A stretch of 64,000 nucleotides of DNA from positions 194,001 through 258,000 of the forward strand of contig CM035322.1 of assembly GCA_000497125.2 (NCBI GenBank). Direction: 5' to 3'. Origin of the DNA: Spironucleus salmonicida. Taxonomy: Eukaryota > Fornicata > Diplomonadida > Hexamitidae. Positions 36,551-47,476 of the stretch are shown here, one piece after another (position 1 is the first letter of the stretch; each line of letters opens with the position of its first letter). The position numbers and the translations under genes are program-made. A model generated the notes under the pieces. The model made no database searches and had not been told where the DNA came from. It was given only the letters and a program-made list of their open reading frames with translations.

Positions 36551-38170
36551 ATGAATAATAGCGATGATTAGGACCAATATAGTCATAATGATTGTGATAA
36601 CTATGATTAATATAGTGACGACTAGTCCAAACCTGTTAAATTGGAACTTAATAATGATCCACCTATTATAGACGTTACATACTTTTCATATAAGATTAAA
36701 GATACAACTTAAGAATATATTTAAATAATATCAACAGTAGATAGTACAATATGTAATTAGGAGGATATTAAGATATTTTTATCTTAATAAGAGCCATCTG
36801 CAAAAGTAATACCAATTTACACATAACATTTAGAATCATATATTTCTGAATATAAAAAATTTGAAAGATTTGTTAATGAAAGAACTCCAGGTAAATGTTT
36901 AAAAATAACAATTCCAAAAGATAATAATAGATTCAAAGTTATTGGATTTTGTTCTGAATTGGAAGAGAAGTACTCATTTTTTTCTTTTAAAAATATTGAC
37001 AAAATAACGTTAGAGTTATAATTTTAGAAAAATTTTTGTAAATAGATGTTTAAATAACGATATATACATTTTACAATATCTAAGGCATCTGCGCTTCGTT
37101 AATTACTTAGAGAGCTACCAGATTATTAATAATAAATCACTTATGAATCACTTATTATTTATAATTAAAAAAATGATTATGCAAGGGTTGTCGCACCTTC
37201 AATTTTACTAGCTAGTAGTCTTATAATTGGTGCAACTAAATTATAGATATAAGTTGGAGATTTTGAATTGTCCGATACAAAAAAGCTTAACCATGTTACA
37301 TAAATGAAAATAGTAATATAAGGTGACTTAGGGGGTTTAGAATTGTAGTTAAACTAGGTAAGAGATTATAAATTGCCTTTAAGAGTACCATATTATGGTA
37401 ATTAAGATGCATCTGTTCTTATTGCATAAAAGTAGTATTTTAAAGCTGCAGTCTCAATTCTATAATATGAGACTGGTTTTATCCATAAAGAAATTAAATA
37501 ATTTTTATAAACTATAATTGAACAAGCCAATAAACTTAATAATGAAACAAAGCCTTCAAAGTTGGCAAAAGCTTTATTGTCACTAAATCTTACAGATAAA
37601 AGTTATAAACAGGATAGGATAATTAGAGATCTAATTTTTTCTATTTATAACACTGAATCATCTAAATTTTTCACAGCACTATACGGACCAGCTTTGTCTC
37701 GGGGAAGTTAATTGGCATATAATCTCAAAAATGTTAGAAGAAATGATGTAGTTTTAATAGATGATAAGATATAGATAAGTTAGGTAGAAATGAATGCTTA
37801 AATGGAGGAAATGTTGATTCCATAAATAGGTGCATAGTATGATGAATTGATTAATGAATTTAAAGAGTCTGGAAATCGTTATATTCATAGTAATAAGGGT
37901 TACTTTATACGTGCAAATATATATCCAAAAGATATAAGTGGAAATTGTTTAATTACTAAAGCAAAGTGGAGGAAAGTCCTTCATGACTTCAGTAAGAATC
38001 TAACATGGAAGAGTAAAAGTAATAAACTTGTTGTTAAAATTATTTATGATAAAGAAATAGAGATGAGTGCTGAAGAATTTATATACAGTATTAGTGGATA
38101 TAATGCTTATGATTAAATTAATGAAAATAAGAAAATACGCGAAGAAAAGTTGAACGAGAAGATATCCTGA
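36551..38170 (+). CDS. Hypothetical protein with acidic N terminus, 539 aa
   Basis: ATG 36551, TGA 38168-38170, open throughout. The first 35 residues are Asp/Asn/Tyr-rich and probably disordered (DDQDQYSHNDCDNYDQYS). The rest is mixed alpha/beta and fairly well folded in look, with segments such as VVAPSILLASSLIIGATKL and the C-terminal FIRANIYPKDISGNCLITK. No signal peptide, zinc motif or P-loop was found. The C terminus is charged and helical (NENKKIREEKLNEKIS). No family recognised. Confidence 0.7.
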
Positions 38171-38653
38171 TTGAATTATATTTTATTATATATTTACTAT
38201 ATCTTATAAAATGAAATTTGAAATGCATCTATCATTATTTATTTACAGCAAAGTTAGTTTATTTATTAAGTTTATAGAATTTTGTAATATAAGCTAAATT
38301 AAACCTTCTAATCATTATTTTACACTATTTAAAGATTAATATTAATAAAAACAGAATGCTAAAATTTTAATAGGATTTTAATATTTTATTCAACTATTAG
38401 CGTTAATATTACTGTCAAATAATAGAATATTCGAGCAAATCAGTTATTTTATTATGTTTAAAGGCATAATTTATTTTAGGAAACTTTATTTTTAAATAAA
38501 CTTCTAAGAATACTGGTTTTATTCACTTGTATCATTTATAATTAGTCAAATAAGTAGCACATTTTAATAATAATACGAGTTTGATAAAATGATTATTCAT
38601 TTTATTTTAAATTCTCTAATTTTGATCTTGTTAAAATGATTCTAATAATAAAA
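38171..38653. other. AT-rich spacer between convergent genes, nothing seen
   Basis: About 480 nt between the stop of the 539-residue gene and the stop of the minus-strand coiled-coil gene. No coding frame, repeat or RNA-like structure is evident. Confidence 0.45.
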
Positions 38654-39391
38654 TCACTCAAATACCTCTCTAGTAATAGTATATTTTTATCCGTGCTTCC
38701 AATCAGATAGACCTATATCATTAGATAATTTCTCTATATGATCTTTAGTAAATTTTTCTACCTAGTCACTGATAATTGTGTGAAATTATTCATTTACATT
38801 TGAAGATAATCTTATATCAGAAAAAACTAATTAGATTTATTAATCTTCAGTTATTTATTTATTTAATATAAAAATATCATCCTCTAATATAAAGTTTTAA
38901 TTTATTTCTGCATGTGTATATATCAAGTGCTATATTTTTTCAAACTAGTATCCAAAATTATATATTTGTTTAATCTTAAATCGCTCAAAAAGAAGCCTTT
39001 TTCGTAAAATTTCATCGCCCCTTTACTATAAAATAGTAATTTTTATATTATCTTGTTTTTTGGCATTCTATTTTTCAAGTTTAATCAGTTCCTAAACATG
39101 AATTTTTAACTATTTTTGATAGTTTTTCGACTCTACAAATGAATATAAATTTTCTCGTAGTAATTTTTCGATATCGATATTATACTCTGCATATTATCTA
39201 ATCATTGGTGTAATATTGTTTAGCTAGTTTTATAATTGTTTAGTACTCATATCTTTTAAAATTTCTAGTTCCTAAATGAGTAATTCTACATTTTAGTTGA
39301 TTATTTAATGTCCTTTTAACATTTATTAATAATACCCAGCTGCTTTCTCAAAAGATATCTCGTATTTTGATAAATAATTTATCATGAGCAT
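38654..39391 (-). CDS. Coiled-coil protein, 245 aa
   Basis: ATG at 39391 (or the in-frame ATG six bases on), TGA at 38654. Heptad-rich helices run through most of the protein (VELLIQELEILKDMSTKQ; YQKQLKIHVQELIKLEKQN), with a less helical C-terminal part ending SDWKHGQKYTITREVFE. It follows the small GTPase on the same strand; the distance is 38 nt if the GTPase is spliced as proposed, and the two genes overlap by 44 nt if it is not. A GTPase-effector or ciliary scaffold role would be conjecture. Confidence 0.65.
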
Positions 39392-39429
39392 TTTTCCTAT
39401 ACTAATTATTACATATATTAAATCTCTTT

Positions 39430-40100
39430 CACTTACTTTCACAAATCTACATGCAGAATTCTAATACATTTTCTGGTCTTTTATCACAAATTTGCATCAC
39501 TAAATCTTTAAAAAACGCTGGTAGCTCAAATTTTGTCAAAAACTCAACATAGTCCTCTGATTTAAACTGATTCTTATTGTCGAAGGAAACTACGTTAAAA
39601 TTTTTGTTTTAAAACTCAATTTCTGCTTCAATTTCTTCAATTTATGCCTTTAGTAGTCCCCAAACAATTGAGCCAAAAAACGGTTTAACTCCTGCACCAG
39701 TAAATGCAGAAACCTCGCAAAAAGGTGCTTTAGAACCCCTGACTGTGCTAATTTATTTATCTGTACATAAGCCTAAAATTGGTATATTTTGGGTAGTTTT
39801 GAACTATAACTGGCGAGTTAATTTACATATTTGATCGTCAATGATTTTTTATGGTTCACGTAAATCAACGCAAATAATTTAATAATTTTTAAGCATATTA
39901 GGAAGTGTTTCATAATGTTCAAAATTAACAGTTACTGTATAAGAATTGTTATTGTAGATTACAGGGTAAGTTATTTCCGTTTTTTCAGGGACATCTGAGC
40001 GTACATACTAAGAGTTACAATATCTATTTATAAGGGAACGTTTCCCAGCATTCTTAGCGCCTATAAGCTGGATTGTAAAAGAAAATTTTTCGGCGGACAT
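39430..40100 (-). CDS. Divergent small GTPase, about 214 aa, probably two exons
   Basis: ATG at 40100. Residues 10-20 form the P-loop (LIGAKNAGKRSLINRY; GxxxxGKR/S), IICVDLREPQ lies where the Walker B/switch II strand is expected, LGLCTDK replaces the usual NKxD base-recognition motif, and CEVSAFTGAGVK matches the G5 SAK-like loop. The class resembles Rab/Ran-like ciliary GTPases, without a clean subfamily match. Removing a 26-nt intron at 39462-39487 yields a 214-residue protein ending FCMQICESK. Unspliced, the frame continues to TGA 39348 (250 residues) and overlaps the next gene. The altered G4 motif suggests unusual nucleotide preference or loss of activity. Confidence 0.6.
39462..39487 (-). 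other. Possible 26-nt intron in the small GTPase gene
   Basis: On the minus strand it begins GTGATA and ends TATTAG. Its length is 2 modulo 3. Removing it gives a frame that ends at TGA 39430, before the start of the next gene, avoiding a same-strand overlap. Evidence is weaker than for the transporter intron because the C terminus of this GTPase has no conserved sequence to join. Confidence 0.35.
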
Positions 40101-40168
40101 ATTTATTTTGGAAAGAGTTAGATTATATTTACATATATAATAAGTATAATAAAATGAAATTAGAAAAG

Positions 40169-40864
40169 TCATAACCAGTCTAAAATCGAATCTTCAACAA
40201 GGTCTATAGTAAATGATGAGTGATCAGAATCTAATTAATATAGTTAGGTGCGTTTAAAGAAATTTTGTATATCAACAGAATCTTAAGTTGGGATTACCGT
40301 ATCTAAGCTACCAACTAAAATTTTAACAAAAATATCCTATTTACCTGATAGTAACTAATTCATGATCATTTTACTTCTCTCTTCAAAACTTTCGTTAGTA
40401 ACTCGTACAGTATATTTTCCAAAATTTTTCATGATAGAATTTCCAGTACTAATTTTTTCTAGCTCTTCGGGAGTAAATCTACTTGCTGGCTGATTTTACA
40501 TATTCCACCGCCCTGCCACGCAAATAACTTTATCGCTTATTTATGCAATTAAAAAGGCCAATGTAGCTCCTTTAGAATGGCCTATAAATATTCTTTTCTC
40601 TTCTTGAAATAGTTATAAAATTTCTTATATTTATTCTAATTATGCAAAATATAGTATTTAAATTTCACCACCAGATCTACCATGGCCAGTAAGATCAAAT
40701 CGTAATGTAGAATGTTATGTAAGGTTTGGAATTTCACGATAAAATATTGAATTCATTGTCCCTCCTAAACCATGAATCATAACAACAATAGTATTAGTAT
40801 AGGACTTCTTGTACCTAGCAAAAACTTCTCCTTATGTTGTATTTATTAGTAAATCTTCCTCCAT
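40169..40864 (-). CDS. Alpha/beta-hydrolase fold protein (serine hydrolase), 231 aa
   Basis: ATG at 40864, TGA at 40169. The canonical elements appear in order: VVMIHGLGGT (oxyanion HG), FDLTGHGRSGG, FIGHSKGATLA (GxSxG nucleophile elbow), LVGSLDTVIPTQ (acid residue strand) and SDHSSF with the likely catalytic His. The length is that of a minimal hydrolase with a small lid. Such proteins include lipases, thioesterases and carboxylesterases; substrate cannot be inferred. It shares a 66-nt divergent gap with the SLPLY-family gene at 40931. Confidence 0.8.
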
Positions 40865-40930
40865 TTAATTAATTTATTACTTTTATATATAATATATATT
40901 TCATTCTCGCCCTAAATGCGGTATAAAACA

Positions 40931-41449
40931 ATGAATCAGTAAGCTTTCACAGTTCATTCTGAAAATATGAAGTATATTCGTAGTCTTCCTCTATATAAAG
41001 AATTAAACTTATCATCATTTGCTGTTAACAAGGCAGTTGAGAGTAGGCTTTTTGTAACTCCAAAACCAAACACAATACTAGAAAATACAATTTTTCACAT
41101 CTATCGGTCCTAGGTATCATCAGATACTAATGATAAAGAATCAAGAAAATTAATAATTAGACCTATAGTAGATATTTTCCCTTAAATAGACTAAGAACGT
41201 AAATAAGATAAATCAACTGAAGAGTAATAATTGAAGTCGTTTTGTAACTTATCTCCTCCATAAAAGTTTAAATCTTCTTATACAAAACTAATGGAGAAGA
41301 ATTAAATCGTGTTCTAGCCTTTTTAAGGATCTCCAAATTTCGTAGGTAGAAGACCAAATTCTCCAGTTAAATTCATAGGGCCAGGTGAAAAGCTTTTAAA
41401 TAAGTTAAGAAACAAAAGTATAGAATTAGGACTCGAAGATTTTGATTGA
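40931..41449 (+). CDS. SLPLY-family hypothetical protein A, 172 aa
   Basis: ATG 40931, TGA 41447-41449. Near the N terminus it reads YIRSLPLYKELNL, then NKAVESRLFVTPKPN, IYRSQVSSD and VDIFPQI; near the C terminus FVGRRPNSPVKF. A second protein in this window (44105-44668) shares all of these elements in the same order, so the two are paralogs of an unnamed family. The protein is basic, Ser/Pro-containing, probably partly disordered, with no membrane span. Phosphorylation-prone SP sites (NLSPP, GSPNF, NSPVK) are present. Function unknown. Confidence 0.75.
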
Positions 41450-41770
41450 ATATACACACTTCACTTTTAGTTTATGCGTAAAAACTAGCAGTCTTTAGAA
41501 CTAAGAGCAAACTGTAGTAGAAATAAAATTGAATGCTCAACTAATGGCGATTAATTCCGTCCATAAAGTAAAATAATATTATCGTAATTTTTAAATATTG
41601 CGAAATAATGATATTCAGGCTATAAGTATCATAATTTTTTATGTTATCAAAATAAACTAATCTTAAAAAATGCGATATTTTATTTATCTTATAAAATAAA
41701 ATTTTATATTTAGAGTTGTCTTGTAGATTTATATTATCTTTTAAGAATTTACAGATAACTTAGAATTGCA

Positions 41771-41971
41771 TCATTGCCACATGAAATTTATGTTTTACTT
41801 GATTAATAAATAAGAATCTTGTTTTAAATTTTAATAAAAACCTAATTTGATCGTATCACATATTCCAATAAGGATATTTGGACTCTATTCGTTCGAATAA
41901 ACATCATATATATCTACACAGCAAATGTAAACCTTAAAATATTCAGCTAGCAAATTAGCATGATTTTCCAT
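41771..41971 (-). CDS. Possible small protein, 66 aa
   Basis: ATG at 41971 (MENHANLLAEYFKVYICCVD), ending at TGA 41771. The N-terminal part looks coding and the frame continues with plausible sequence through three further TGA codons, as in the two TGA-containing genes of this window, so the true 3' end is uncertain. It fills part of an otherwise empty interval between the SLPLY-A gene and the acyl-CoA-synthetase-like gene. No family recognised; chance origin is possible. Confidence 0.3.
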
Positions 41972-42042
41972 GTCTTGACACTAGGTTCCTCAATAAATTG
42001 TATAAATCATATTTTATATAGGATATAATTATTTATTTTAAA

Positions 42043-43593
42043 ATGTATAGTAATGTTTAAATTTAATTTAAGTAAAAAATTGCTAAAGAAGTTGCTAAAA
42101 ATTTAGAATAAGCAATAATTAGTACACCCTTTTAGCATATAGCTCAAATTAAATATGATAAACTTGGTAATTTTCCATATATTAAAATTTCTGATTACTC
42201 TCTTGAAGAAACTTCTGTTCCAATTCCATACTAACAATCACATTTTACAGATTTATTGCGTTCACTTCCAGAATTTATATCATCAATATATTTTGATAAT
42301 TATAGAAATGATATTTCAGTGGAGTTTTAAACTTAAAGTATATAAAAATTGTAAAAATTGTAAAAAATTTCTCCTGACTTCTTCGATAATTTATTCTAGT
42401 CTAAGCCTACAATTGCAGTTATAGGGGCATCATCCTAAAAATTTAATATAGGTAACAAGTTAATTGGGAAATTATAATAACAACGTGTGCCAGTTTTTGC
42501 AATTTCTGATAAGTAGATATTAGGTGTCGATACATACTCCCTAACATCAGCTCCTATTCCGGATATTGTTCTTATTACAACACCCGCAAAATCTGTTCAG
42601 AACCTTTTAAACCGATTCGAAAATATTCCTAAAATAGTATTTTCAGCTGGATTTGAGGATTTCGGTGGTGAAAAACTTACCGGATAAAATTTTATAGGTC
42701 CTAACTCAGTTGGCTTCATTTCTGCAATAGATATGACATTTTTTAATGAGATTTTTAATAAAACCAAAACATTTGGTGTTATTTCAGATTCTGGGGCAGT
42801 ATTGGGTAAGCTGGCTAAGAATGGAGGGTGTGGTGTATCTAGTGGTAATGGGAATTGTTTGGATGGTAGCGAATTTGTAGTTCCGCTTGGTAAACGATTT
42901 GACAAAATTGCGCTTTATTTAGAAAAAGATAATATTGAATTGTTGAAAGAAATAATTATACATTAAAATATCTAATTTTACGGTTTTTTTGGTGGAGTTT
43001 CAAATAATGGAAAAGCTCGAGCATTATAGCATTCAGGTCAATCAATTTCTGATGAGTATATAAAATTACTTTAAAGTTAACCGAATTTTCATTAGTTTTC
43101 ATCTCTTAATTCGCTAAACTTTGCTGTGTCAAGTCCTTAAATTCATAATTTAATTACTATTTCACAAAGTGGTTATGTAGCGACAAAATTAGCTGATTTG
43201 GTTTAAGTTGGAAGTTTTACCTAATAAGAAACTTAATATATTTAGTAATAATTTGATAAATTTAGGGTTCCAGCAAAAGTCAACCCCTTATTAGATTGCA
43301 CGCCTTAACTACCAGCTATTTAGCTTGCTTATATAACTGACTTTTTAAGTTAGAATAAGAAAAACTTTGTTGCCTTGAGTTTGTTGCCCAGTTTAATGGA
43401 TTAAGAACAAAAACTAGAATTATTGTAAAAACTTTCAGAAATAGTTTGTAAAAATATGATATCTATCAGTGTTGAAAATGATTTAGAATTTGGGGGCTAA
43501 TTACAAAAGATGGGATTTGAAATTTTTGACAATGCTGAAAATATGGGTGCTATCATAGGAGAGAAGTAAAAAGTAACAACCGCATAATACTGA
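42043..43593 (+). CDS. NDP-forming acyl-CoA synthetase / succinyl-CoA ligase alpha-like protein, 516 aa
   Basis: ATG 42043, TGA 43591-43593. A CoA-binding Rossmann domain begins near residue 125 (TIAVIGASSQKFNIGNK), followed by VPVFAISDK, PDIVLITTPAKSVQN, KIVFSAGFEDFGG and FIGPNSVGF, the order seen in NDP-forming acetyl-CoA synthetases and succinyl-CoA ligase alpha. The second domain has FGVISDSGAVLGKL and ALYLEKDNI. RALQHSGQSISDE could hold the phosphohistidine of GHAGA-type loops, though it is altered. The first ~120 residues are extra and unrecognised. The family uses acyl-CoA cleavage to make ATP or GTP, a route typical of anaerobic or microaerophilic protists. Activity is uncertain. Confidence 0.6.
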
Positions 43594-44104
43594 CTTTTTT
43601 AATTCAAGATATGAATCTATTTTACTTTCAGAAATTAATTATTTATAAGATAATTTATAAGAGATCTCAATATATTAGTTTATCTGTCTAAAATATTTTA
43701 TTATATTTAGATTGATTATTCTCTTTTAATTAATATTTTAAAAATTAAAAATGGTCGGTACAATTAAAATCTCTAAGTTTGCCATATATTATTACTTATT
43801 ATGTTGATAAATCTCTATAACGGTATTAGTCTAGTTTGAACAAATGATATATGATCTTTTAGAATTTTCATATAAAATTTATTACAATAAATTTAATCTT
43901 CCGATATCAATCACGTATTCTATTTTACTATTTTTCTATTATCCTAGAGGACCGAAAAATCTTTATATTATTAATTAATATAATGATTTCAATAATATAT
44001 TATAATACTACTATTTATTTTCCAAAATGGAATAGACAGTAAATAATAAATTTACTTAACATAAAGTACTACACTAGTAAAATTATATTGATCATTAGTC
44101 AAAT
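43594..44104. other. AT-rich intergenic stretch, nothing seen
   Basis: About 510 nt between two plus-strand genes. Frames are broken by TGA/TCA and composition is that of spacer DNA. It should contain the promoter of the SLPLY-B gene. Confidence 0.45.
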
Positions 44105-44668
44105 ATGGATGTAATTAGGTCTTTACCTTTGTACTCTAGATTAAATTTAAGATAGCCTCAAGATAATAAAATGTTAGAATCAATGCTATTAATTACCCCA
44201 TTAAAAAAGAATGATGTAACTGATAAAATGGTAGATATATATATGAGCACTATTAAAGATTCTAGTATGTCTCGATATGACACAAAGAAGTAAATATCGA
44301 AAAGTTTAGTTGATGTCTCTCCAAATATAAAAGAGAATGTAAAATAAGAAAAAATCAATGAATCAGATGCGGTTTAAGTATATAGTAGATTATATCCTAA
44401 AGAACTAACTGATGAGGAAAGAAAAATACACACACCGGAACTGTCATTTACAAAATCACTGAGATTATCACAAATTTAACCTTAATTTGCAGGAAGTCGA
44501 CCATTTTAAAGAAAAGCTAAGTATGTTGCCTTAAATTCTTTAGGTGAATAAAAGATCCAATTCTAAACTAACTCTGTCAATCACAGTTAGAAAAATATTA
44601 TTATTGACTAAACTATCTAACGGATGGATTCTATTAACGAAGAAATTAAACTCATTACTTACGAATGA
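44105..44668 (+). CDS. SLPLY-family hypothetical protein B, 187 aa
   Basis: ATG 44105, TGA 44666-44668. It begins MDVIRSLPLYSRLNLRQ and continues with NKMLESMLLITPLKKN, VDIYMSTIKDSS and SLVDVSPNIKE, then FAGSRPFQRKAKY near the C terminus. These align in order with SLPLY-A at 40931-41449, about 3 kb away on the same strand. Long enough ago for extensive divergence, the two arose by duplication. The protein is charged and probably partly disordered, with no signal or membrane span. Function unknown. Confidence 0.75.
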
Positions 44669-45041
44669 TAATATTATTCACATCTTATTGTTAGTATGAT
44701 ATTAATATATTGCTTCTTATTTAACTATTCTAATATCTTATAGTTAAACTTATCATAGTGATTATAAATACTATCAAGAGAATGTTTATTGTTAACAACA
44801 AATAATATATTATACTTTTGTTATATTTAATTTAACTATGATATATCATCAAGCACTATTTTAAGAATATTATAAAATTGTTCTACCTAATGATCTATTC
44901 CTGTAAGAGAAAAAGAGCTTGCATAATAAATAACCGTTTATAATTATAATATTAATGATTAAATATGGGAAAATTAACACAAAGTTAAATTAATATTTAA
45001 AATATATCATAAATAAGTATGTTATAAGTAAATTCTTTAAA
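44669..45041. other. AT-rich intergenic stretch, nothing seen
   Basis: About 370 nt before the zinc-binding coiled-coil gene, low in GC, with no coding frame or recognisable site. Confidence 0.45.
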
Positions 45042-47408
45042 ATGAGTTAACCAATAATTTAAGAAGATATTGATAAAATATATGAATTCTTTGATTTAAA
45101 ATTCAAAGATTCAATTAATAAAGATTCATATTTTATATTATCGAAGATTATTGTATAATTACACCAAATTCGACCAAAATTTTTAAAAACGTTACCTGAA
45201 TTATAATCGCGATTTTGTTAAGATTTATTTTAAGTTATATAAATGAATAATTATTGCATCTCATGTCTTAAATTTATTAATCCAGAAGATAAAGAACTTT
45301 AACAATCTAGAAATACCTGTCCAGCATGTGGAATGAATTTTTGTTGCGGTTACTGTTCATCAGATCTTACTAGCCATCCATGTTAACTTATTACAAAAAT
45401 TAAACTTAAATCTTTATTATTTAACCCAGAAATCTAAACTATGCAGCTTGAATCTAAAAAATTAATTAACTAATACACCTAGAGAAAAGAAGAAGCAGAT
45501 AATATATTAAACTTAGTCGATACTGTTTAGACAGCAGATTTACGAAATGATATGATATTAAAGGAGTCCTAGGAATATTATGATATAAAAATTTAACCAG
45601 TTTACAAATCACTTTTTTAGAAAAAAGATAAATAGCTTATCAAAAATACATCATAATAAGAAATTAAATAAGTTTTTGATCCATTTCTTTATCCTTATTT
45701 CGTGCGGATTTGTGACCTATATTCAAATGGTCTTTAAAAAATCAAGTAAAATTAAAAATATATAGAACATTGTTCCATAGAGGTATTATAATAAACGTCA
45801 TTATTATCGTCCAAGCAGATGAAACTCATAACTGGCTTTAATGAATTTGTATTTCTGATAAAATAACTTGACCTAACCCAAACCAATAAAGAACTAGTAA
45901 ATTAGTTCGCAAAAGGTAAGGAAATATACGATAAATTAAACTCAATTTTGACGACTAACGATGTAACGAAAATGATTAAACTTCCATAAGGCATTAAAAC
46001 CTTAATTTATGAATTATATATGTTAGTTTGCAAGTATATGTAATCGAAATTGATAAATAATGTTAATATTCTTGTTGATTAGTATTAAAAATCTAGTGCT
46101 AAATCAAAATTTGCAGAATCATAGATTGGCATACTTGATTTTGAAAGCAAATAACATTTTGATACCAATTTGGTAATTTCTGATACAATTTTGTAAGCAT
46201 AAGCAAAAGAGGTAGAGTTAAAGTAAAAACTAATGATATTCTAGGCAATTCCTATCGAAACGTTGTTTCATGAGAGTAAGCATTAATATATTAACTAAAT
46301 TTATGAGAATTTTAATGGATTAACACAAGTTCATGAAAAGAAAATAGAAGTTATAGAATAAATTGCTAAAATAAATAAAGTAGATGACAAGCAATCTGAA
46401 GATACTAGTATTATTAATTAAACCTGCCCCTAGTAAGATCATGCTAATGATAGATTCAGTTTAGCTAGAGCATTACAAATCAATAAAAATGAAGAAAATT
46501 AAATTCCTTAGAAGCTATTTTCGTCACGAACTAAATCAAGATCATCGTTATAGAAGTGGTAACCTCGTGCAGGAAATGCTTATAAACATATACAGTAATC
46601 TAAGTAACCATTAATGCTTAGTCAGGTTTTGATAGGTCAGTAAACAAATTTTTAGAAACCTTAAATGTTTACCCGTAAAATGATATGTATAACATAGAAT
46701 AAAGATAAATTATAATCAGAATTTACAGATTTTGTTTAGGAATTACAAGATAAAACTAGTAAAAGGTCATCATCTACCAGTAATATCAGTAAATGGGATT
46801 AATTAAGAAAACAACATTAAAAGAAGATAAATGTGTTTGACTAAGCTAAAAATTTAAGATAAGATATGGAAAAGATACGCAATAGTGCTAATTAGTTGTT
46901 ATAAGTAAATATATTATAAGACCAAACCAAATAAAAAGAAGAGCATCTCATTATTGATACTAGAATATTACATCCGTTTTATAAAGATTTTATACACTAA
47001 AAAGCGATACAGAATTATAGACATTAGTCAAATATTTGGTATATTTTCACTTTATATTTAAATGTTTAAGAATATATTATGAGTTAATAATAGTATAGAT
47101 AAAATTGTATATAAATAATACGTGATCAAAAATATCTAAACTTTTGTAGAACAAAATAACTATATATTGGCTTTAATAAAGTTTGTAAGTATTCTTCTTA
47201 ATAAAGGTTAGAGCTTAAACCTAATAAAATTGCTTTAGGTACAGAAGGAGACAAGCGTATTGATTTAGTTAATCGGTTAGTGGACAAACGTGTTAACATT
47301 ATGCCTTCTAAAGCTAGACGTGAAATGTATTAGAAATTACGATCATATATTTTTGAACTTAAAGGGCTTAGAGACTTTGATGGAATAGTCATGGGTGAGC
47401 CAATGTGA
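45042..47408 (+). CDS. Zinc-binding, coiled-coil protein, 788 aa
   Basis: ATG 45042, TGA 47406-47408. Residues about 70-115 contain a compact Cys/His cluster: NNYCISCLKF, then NTCPACGMNFCCGYCSSD and SHPCQ, a pattern like IBR/TRIAD or FYVE/ZZ-type cross-brace fingers that bind two zinc ions. Long helical, Gln-rich segments follow, and a basic serine-rich stretch lies in the middle (LFSSRTKSRSSLQKW). The C-terminal ~120 residues are more globular (DKRIDLVNRLVDKRVNIMP; IFELKGLRDFDGIVMGEPM). No second RING is evident, so ubiquitin-ligase activity is only a possibility. Confidence 0.7.
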
Positions 47409-47476
47409 ATATTTTGTTATTTATAAAATTATTGTATATTATTAATTGGAATAATTGATTTATTACTTTCCAATTA

